A stretch of DNA of 64,000 nucleotides from the NCBI GenBank assembly GCA_001880285.1, contig CP016269.1, positions 1,932,501 to 1,996,500 of the forward strand, written 5' to 3'. Below, piece after piece: positions 61,858 through 64,000 of the stretch. The notes beneath the pieces were generated by a model that worked only from the letters and a program-made list of their open reading frames with translations, was not told the origin of the DNA and made no database searches. A program made the position numbers and the translations under genes. Every line of letters starts with the position of its first letter. Within the stretch, counting starts at the first letter, position 1. The stretch is from Flavobacteriaceae bacterium UJ101. Lineage in GTDB: Bacteria; Bacteroidota; Bacteroidia; Flavobacteriales; UJ101.

Positions 61858-61876
61858 TCCCGAAGTGAATTCGGGA
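61828..61876 (-). pseudogene. tRNA-Val 3' fragment followed by a hairpin
   Basis: The tRNA T-arm and 3' acceptor strand (61828-61857) are intact and match tRNA-Val. They are then joined to TCCCGAA-GTGAA-TTCGGGA (61858-61876), an inverted repeat that is not part of tRNA-Val. The 5' half is absent, so this is a fragment and not a working tRNA. Confidence 0.78.
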
Positions 61877-61893
61877 TACTCTAAATTCCTTAA

Positions 61894-62142
61894 TTATTTT
61901 TCACTAAGTAAATATTCAATATATTTTCTACTCTTTTTATTTTTAATTTCCTTTTCTCGTTTAATTGCTTCTCTTCGATTTGCAAATACTTCTCTATAAA
62001 GAATAATCCAATCATTAGTTTTTCCTGTAAAACCTTTGTGCTTAGAATTGTGTCTTTTAATTCGCTCCTCTAAATTTTGAGTTTGACCTATATAATAACG
62101 ATCCAATGTTTTAGAATACAGAATATAAACATAGTAACTCAT
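61894..62142 (-). CDS. Small GIY-YIG nuclease family protein
   Basis: An 82-aa single-domain GIY-YIG protein of the UvrC-N/URI type. The GIY-YIG motif reads YVYILYSKTLDRYYIG; the catalytic Arg is in EERIKRHN and the Glu in EAIKREKEIKNKK. The ATG at 62142 follows the terminator of tRNA-Val by 12 nt, and an extended reading frame back through the tRNA is an artefact. It is related to the many short GIY-YIG proteins placed beside tRNA genes in flavobacteria. Targets are unknown. No own promoter was seen. Confidence 0.85.
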   Translation of the reverse strand: MSYYVYILYSKTLDRYYIGQTQNLEERIKRHNSKHKGFTGKTNDWIILYREVFANRREAIKREKEIKNKKSRKYIEYLLSEK

Positions 62143-62228
62143 AATTGTTAGGTATAAAAAAAATCCATAACACTTTTTAGTATTATGGATTCTGTTAGTG
62201 GGAAATGAGGGATTCGAACCCCCGACCC
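62119..62228 (-). repeat. Direct repeat copy 2 (intact unit)
   Basis: Covers the 3' half of tRNA-Val, its terminator and the first GIY-YIG codons; counterpart of 61748-61857. Confidence 0.9.
62154..62191 (-). terminator. Intrinsic terminator between tRNA-Val and the GIY-YIG gene
   Basis: AATCCATAA (62162-62170) with TTATGGATT (62183-62191) and a minus-strand T-run of eight. The GIY-YIG start codon follows it by 12 nt. Confidence 0.8.
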
Positions 62229-62273
62229 CCTCGGTGTAAACGAGGTGCTCTGAACCAACTGAGCTAATTTCCC
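62199..62273 (-). tRNA. tRNA-Val (anticodon TAC)
   Basis: A complete cloverleaf of 75 nt. Acceptor GGGAAAT pairs with ATTTCCC; D-arm GCTC/GAGC; anticodon stem CCTCG/CGAGG with loop TTTACAC (anticodon TAC); T-arm GGGGG-TTCGAAT-CCCTC. The CCA end is not encoded. It is transcribed from a strong promoter at 62287-62317 and reads Val GUA/GUG codons. Confidence 0.95.
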
Positions 62274-62286
62274 TTCGTTGCGGTTG

Positions 62287-62317
62287 CAAATATAGATGAT
62301 TTTTTATTTCAAACAAA
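62287..62317 (-). promoter_or_regulatory. Promoter of tRNA-Val
   Basis: On minus, TTTG (62314-62317), a 19-nt spacer and TATATTTG (62287-62294), a very good match, 14 nt upstream of the tRNA 5' end. Confidence 0.7.
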
Positions 62318-62324
62318 TGTTTTT

Positions 62325-63536
62325 TTATAAAATTTCAGCAACTACAAAGGTACTTCCTCCTACAAAAATCACATCTTCTTTAGTAGCATTATTTTTTGCT
62401 TCTAAAAAAGCGTCTGAAATTTTTGAAAAATAACGTGTATTAGGTTTGTCTACTTGTTTTTTTAGATCTTCAAGTAGCATTTTCCTAGGAATATTAGGTT
62501 CCCCAAAATAATAATAAGCATCATTTGGAAATTCCTTTAATATTTCATCAATTTCTTTATCATTTACAAATCCTAAAACTAAATGTAACTTCCTTTTTTT
62601 TATTGAATTTAATTGTTTGACAATTTCTTGTATTCCTGCTACATTATGACCTGTATCGCAAATAATTTTGGGGTTTTCACCCAACGTTTGCCATCTTCCT
62701 AATAGCGAGGTGTTTTTTATTACATTTTGTAGCCCATTTTTGACATTTTCACTTGTTATCTGGAAGGTTTTTGATAATTCATCTAATGTGACTAAAGCCG
62801 TTCTAATATTTTTTTGTTGGTAAATTCCTTTTAAATCAGATGTGAAATTATGTTTAGGAATTAAATCTTCTGCAAAAATAATAGGGGCATTCTCCTTTTC
62901 TGCTTTTTGAATGAAAACGGTTTCTGTTTCGTCTGTTTTTTCACCAATAATTATAGGGGTATTTTTCTTTATAATTCCTGCTTTTTCAAAAGCTATCGAA
63001 TTTATTGAATTTCCTAACATTTGTACGTGATCTAAACTAATATTGGTAATCACACTTACAATCGGTTGTATAATATTGGTTGAATCTAAACGTCCTCCTA
63101 ATCCTACTTCTATAATAGCAACATCTACTTGTTGTTCTTTAAAATACTGAAAAGCCATTCCAACTGTCATTTCAAAAAATGACAGTTGATTTTTTTCAAA
63201 AAAAGATTGATGCTCTTTTATAAAATTTATAACAAAATCTTTTGAAACAACTTTCCCATTTACTTTAATTCGCTCACGGAAATCTTTTAAATGAGGAGAA
63301 GTATACAACCCTACTTTATAACCTGCTTCTTGTAATACAGATGCCAGCATATGAGAGGTTGATCCTTTTCCATTTGTTCCTCCAACATGAATTGCTTTAA
63401 AGCTGTGTTGAGGATTTTCCAAATATTCTGCTAATAGAATGCTATTAGTTAAATCTTTTTTAAATGCACTTTGTCCTTTACGTTGATACATAGGTAACTG
63501 TGCAAACATCCAATCTAATATTTCTTCGTAGGTCAT
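62325..63536 (-). CDS. folC: Bifunctional folylpolyglutamate synthase / dihydrofolate synthase
   Basis: FolC adds glutamate to dihydropteroate and folates. The 403-aa protein has the Mur-ligase-like P-loop HVGGTNGKGSTSHML, VIEVGLGGRLDSTN, ITNISLDHVQMLG, the KAGIIK lysine and CDTGHNVAG in the C-domain. It seems to have its own -7 element overlapping the neighbouring gene's stop. Length and motifs are normal. Confidence 0.96.
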   Translation of the reverse strand: MTYEEILDWMFAQLPMYQRKGQSAFKKDLTNSILLAEYLENPQHSFKAIHVGGTNGKGSTSHMLASVLQEAGYKVGLYTSPHLKDFRERIKVNGKVVSKDFVINFIKEHQSFFEKNQLSFFEMTVGMAFQYFKEQQVDVAIIEVGLGGRLDSTNIIQPIVSVITNISLDHVQMLGNSINSIAFEKAGIIKKNTPIIIGEKTDETETVFIQKAEKENAPIIFAEDLIPKHNFTSDLKGIYQQKNIRTALVTLDELSKTFQITSENVKNGLQNVIKNTSLLGRWQTLGENPKIICDTGHNVAGIQEIVKQLNSIKKRKLHLVLGFVNDKEIDEILKEFPNDAYYYFGEPNIPRKMLLEDLKKQVDKPNTRYFSKISDAFLEAKNNATKEDVIFVGGSTFVVAEIL

Positions 63537-63560
63537 AGTGAATTATCCATTCTTTACATC

Positions 63561-63568
63561 CAAAAATA
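63561..63568 (-). promoter_or_regulatory. -7 element of folC
   Basis: Plus-strand CAAAAATA is TATTTTTG on minus, matching TAnnTTTG, 25 nt upstream of the folC start codon and directly after the upstream gene's stop. Confidence 0.5.
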
Positions 63569-64000
63569 CTATTTTAAATTGATCTTTCTTCTTTCTTTAA
63601 TTGATTCTTTTTGTCTAGCAGAAGCTTGTGCTAAAGGATATCCTATATTGTTATCGGTATAATCGTATATAGGCCCAGTGTAATTAATTTGAATCTGATC
63701 TCCATTTAAAGATCTAAAATTACCTACAATCGTATATTCTCTATTTCCATTATAAAAAACTTCTAATTCTGCTCGGTCAAAATCTCCAATATAATAATCT
63801 GCAAAAAATTCTCCATTAATAATATCTACATTTTCTGCATAATCTACATATTCAATTTCATTATTGAATTTAGTAAAATTATAATAACCTTCTGGTGTTA
63901 AATAATCTTGATTTGCATGCAATCGTGTTAAAATAAACTGATCTGTATGTGTATTCAAGATGTTTAAAAATCGATCTTGTGTAACGGTTAGGTCAAAAAC
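63569..64000 (-). CDS. Hypothetical protein (5' end outside the window)
   Basis: The minus frame is open to the window edge, so the start lies beyond 64000. The visible 143 residues are rich in Tyr, Asn and Asp and beta-strand-like (EFFADYYIGDFDRAELEVFYNG, in shorter pieces), ending in a basic tail (RQKESIKERRKINLK). I do not recognise a family. Its stop is 8 bp upstream of the folC -7 element. Confidence 0.72.
   Translation of the reverse strand, partial: VFDLTVTQDRFLNILNTHTDQFILTRLHANQDYLTPEGYYNFTKFNNEIEYVDYAENVDIINGEFFADYYIGDFDRAELEVFYNGNREYTIVGNFRSLNGDQIQINYTGPIYDYTDNNIGYPLAQASARQKESIKERRKINLK

Noticed and set aside
61858-61876. Hairpin that gives an anticodon loop reading TCA, as for a selenocysteine or suppressor tRNA
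   Set aside because: Only T-arm and acceptor 3' strand are present beside it; no D-arm or 5' acceptor strand can be built, so it is a tRNA fragment joined to another inverted repeat.
62143-62316. N-terminal extension of the GIY-YIG frame through the tRNA and its promoter
   Set aside because: The added residues are a translation of tRNA-Val and its terminator; the family starts at MSYYVYILY (62142).

Overview
The window looks like chromosomal DNA from a low-GC member of the Bacteroidota, most likely Flavobacteriia. The evidence is the AT-rich composition, the many promoters of the form TAnnTTTG (often with TTTG/TTG about 20 nt upstream), the near absence of strong Shine-Dalgarno sequences, and the gene content: GSCFA, DUF177-rpmF-fabH-accB-accC, secreted proteins with QVGIG after the signal peptide, a FecA-like TonB receptor and small GIY-YIG nucleases beside tRNA genes. 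No prophage, insertion sequence, CRISPR array or rRNA was seen. Genus cannot be assigned from the sequence alone.

Layout. 1-9.1 kb is core metabolism: queA (cut by the window edge), trmN6-like methyltransferase, a NtrY-like kinase and ribE on the minus strand, then pdxA, DUF177, rpmF, fabH, accB, accC on the plus strand. 9.1-14.7 kb is a metal-uptake island: a DtxR/MntR-type repressor diverges from an outer-membrane barrel gene and a complete manganese/zinc-type ABC transporter, and both permeases carry winged-helix-like tails. A perfect dyad sits between the -33 and -7 elements of the transporter promoter and covers the repressor start codon. 14.7-19.7 kb holds two ECF sigma factors with partner genes, a peroxiredoxin-like lipidless secreted protein and recQ. 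The first sigma factor faces a DUF6249-like gene across two mirror-image ECF-type promoters. 19.8-29.1 kb holds glsA, an MscS channel, an M3 peptidase, GSCFA, a sensor kinase with a duplicated sensor, tatD and a SRPBCC-GyrI protein.

29.2-36 kb (minus strand) holds a marR-MBL lipoprotein-DoxX-amidohydrolase cluster and a FecA-like TonB receptor. 36-46.7 kb holds a DUF2520 protein, kdsC, maf, anmK, nhaB, exbB-exbD-tonB, an alpha/beta hydrolase, mtaB and a peptide-binding lipoprotein whose signal peptide is encoded by one arm of a 25-bp perfect inverted repeat. 46.7-52 kb holds a small conserved-looking protein, a YjiH-type transporter, uvrA and a QVGIG secreted protein.

52.3-59 kb is an RND efflux operon (outer-membrane protein fused to a substrate-binding-like domain, lipoprotein adaptor, permease) preceded by a cluster of dyads. 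59.1-61.6 kb holds three tandem secreted paralogs of unknown function. 61.7-62.3 kb is a tRNA-Val/GIY-YIG unit with a decayed second copy, and folC plus one partial gene close the window.

The most interesting parts are the manganese island (operator geometry, an outer-membrane channel candidate and winged-helix permease tails), the mirrored ECF promoters, the tRNA-Val/GIY-YIG duplication and the three-gene secreted cluster. All functional assignments are from reading the sequence; no database search was run.
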